Shown here in pieces: positions 5,348-5,442 of a stretch of 5,442 bases of DNA. The notes beneath the pieces were generated by a model. It saw only the letters and a list, made by a program, of their open reading frames with translations. It did no database searches and was not told the origin of the DNA. Source of the stretch: Flavipsychrobacter stenotrophus (GTDB lineage Bacteria > Bacteroidota > Bacteroidia > Chitinophagales > Chitinophagaceae). The first letter of the stretch is position 1. Every line of letters starts with the position of its first letter. The position numbers were made by a program, and so were the translations under genes. Location of the stretch: the NCBI GenBank assembly GCA_947372365.1, contig CANBTK010000188.1, positions 1 through 5,442 of the forward strand, read 5' to 3'.

Positions 5348-5442
5348 AAAACAGTGTCGTAAGTAAGACATACTTCGTTAGGGATTTATGGGTCGCCGGT
5401 TCAAATCCGGCCATCATGCAAATGATGTAGCGCAGTCCGGTT
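5348..5442 (+). ncRNA. Y-RNA-like element C with permuted tRNA-like module (partial, cut by window end)
   Basis: The 5' stem strand is probably AAAACAG (5348-5354), followed by the conserved TGTCGTAA (5355-5362) and ATACTTCG (5370-5377). The tRNA-like head begins with a variable-loop-like GGGTC (5390-5394). The T arm is GCCGG-TTCAAAT-CCGGC (5395-5411), a perfect 5-bp stem with a canonical 7-base loop. A 6-bp acceptor-like stem CATCAT/ATGATG is closed by GCAA (5412-5427). T8-A9 (5428-5429) and the D arm GCGC-AGTCCGGTT (5430-5442) follow, where the window ends. Bacterial Y RNAs such as Salmonella YrlA are known to carry tRNA-like domains. The 3' strands of the D stem, upper stem and Ro60-binding stem lie outside, so the full fold is unproven. 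Confidence 0.75.

Noticed and set aside
5395..5442. An ordinary tRNA gene starting near 5422
   Set aside because: The sequence ATGATG-TA-GCGC-AGTCCGGTT looks like a tRNA 5' half, but its acceptor strand already pairs across a GCAA loop with the CATCAT that follows an upstream T arm. A permuted module in a Y-like RNA explains both halves. The alternative cannot be fully excluded until the sequence past 5442 is read.
5095..5442. CRISPR-like or simple tandem repeat array
   Set aside because: Conserved blocks are separated by structured, non-unique heads of differing length, and conservation follows RNA secondary structure rather than a fixed repeat-spacer pattern.

Overview
The window looks like chromosomal DNA of a Bacteroidota species (Flavobacteriia or Chitinophagia grade). 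Three things suggest this. Gene starts lack strong Shine-Dalgarno sequences. Two promoters carry the Bacteroidota -7 element TAnnTTTG, one of them with a TTG 19 bases upstream. The protein families (MerR with the TIRIWEKRY helix, YdeI/OmpD-associated, WYL next to TROVE) are typical of that phylum. This assignment is an inference; no rRNA or housekeeping marker is present.

Left part (1-2071). A truncated MerR-family regulator runs off the left edge on the minus strand. Its second domain has a W-x9-EH motif as in CarH/LitR B12-type regulators. Divergent from it is a three-gene unit on the plus strand: a MarR-family regulator, a GIY-YIG-fold protein overlapping it by 4 bases (ATGA), and a DUF1905/YdeI-OmdA protein 44 bases further on. 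A 9+5+9 inverted repeat just upstream of the MarR start is a plausible autoregulatory operator.

Middle (2072-4892). A WYL-domain transcription factor (minus) and a TROVE-domain Ro60/Rsr ring protein (plus) are divergently transcribed across a 250-base AT-rich intergenic region. Each promoter carries the same inverted repeat, TGCGCAA-N5-TTGCGCA. In both, the downstream half-site supplies the TTG of the -33 element, so the WYL protein very probably controls both itself and Ro60.

Right part (4893-5442). 550 bases without a protein gene hold a set of structured RNA sequences. After a perfect 13-bp inverted repeat come three related Y-RNA-like elements on the plus strand, the last cut by the window edge. 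All three share a TGYCGTAR-N7-ATRCTTCG block with invariant spacing. The first two have closing stems and a common 3' strand motif GAYTTTWGC. The third carries a circularly permuted tRNA mimic: T arm, then an acceptor stem closed by a GCAA tetraloop, then a D arm. That is the layout expected when the anticodon stem is replaced by the Ro60-binding stem of a Y RNA.

Taken together, 2072-5442 is read as a Ro60 RNP locus: a WYL sensor/regulator, the Ro60 ring, and a tandem array of Y RNAs, at least one with a tRNA-like module. Bacterial Ro60-Y RNA particles are known to work with exoribonucleases in RNA degradation and quality control. The WYL wiring and the three-member Y array with progressively altered tRNA-like modules are the parts most worth following up.
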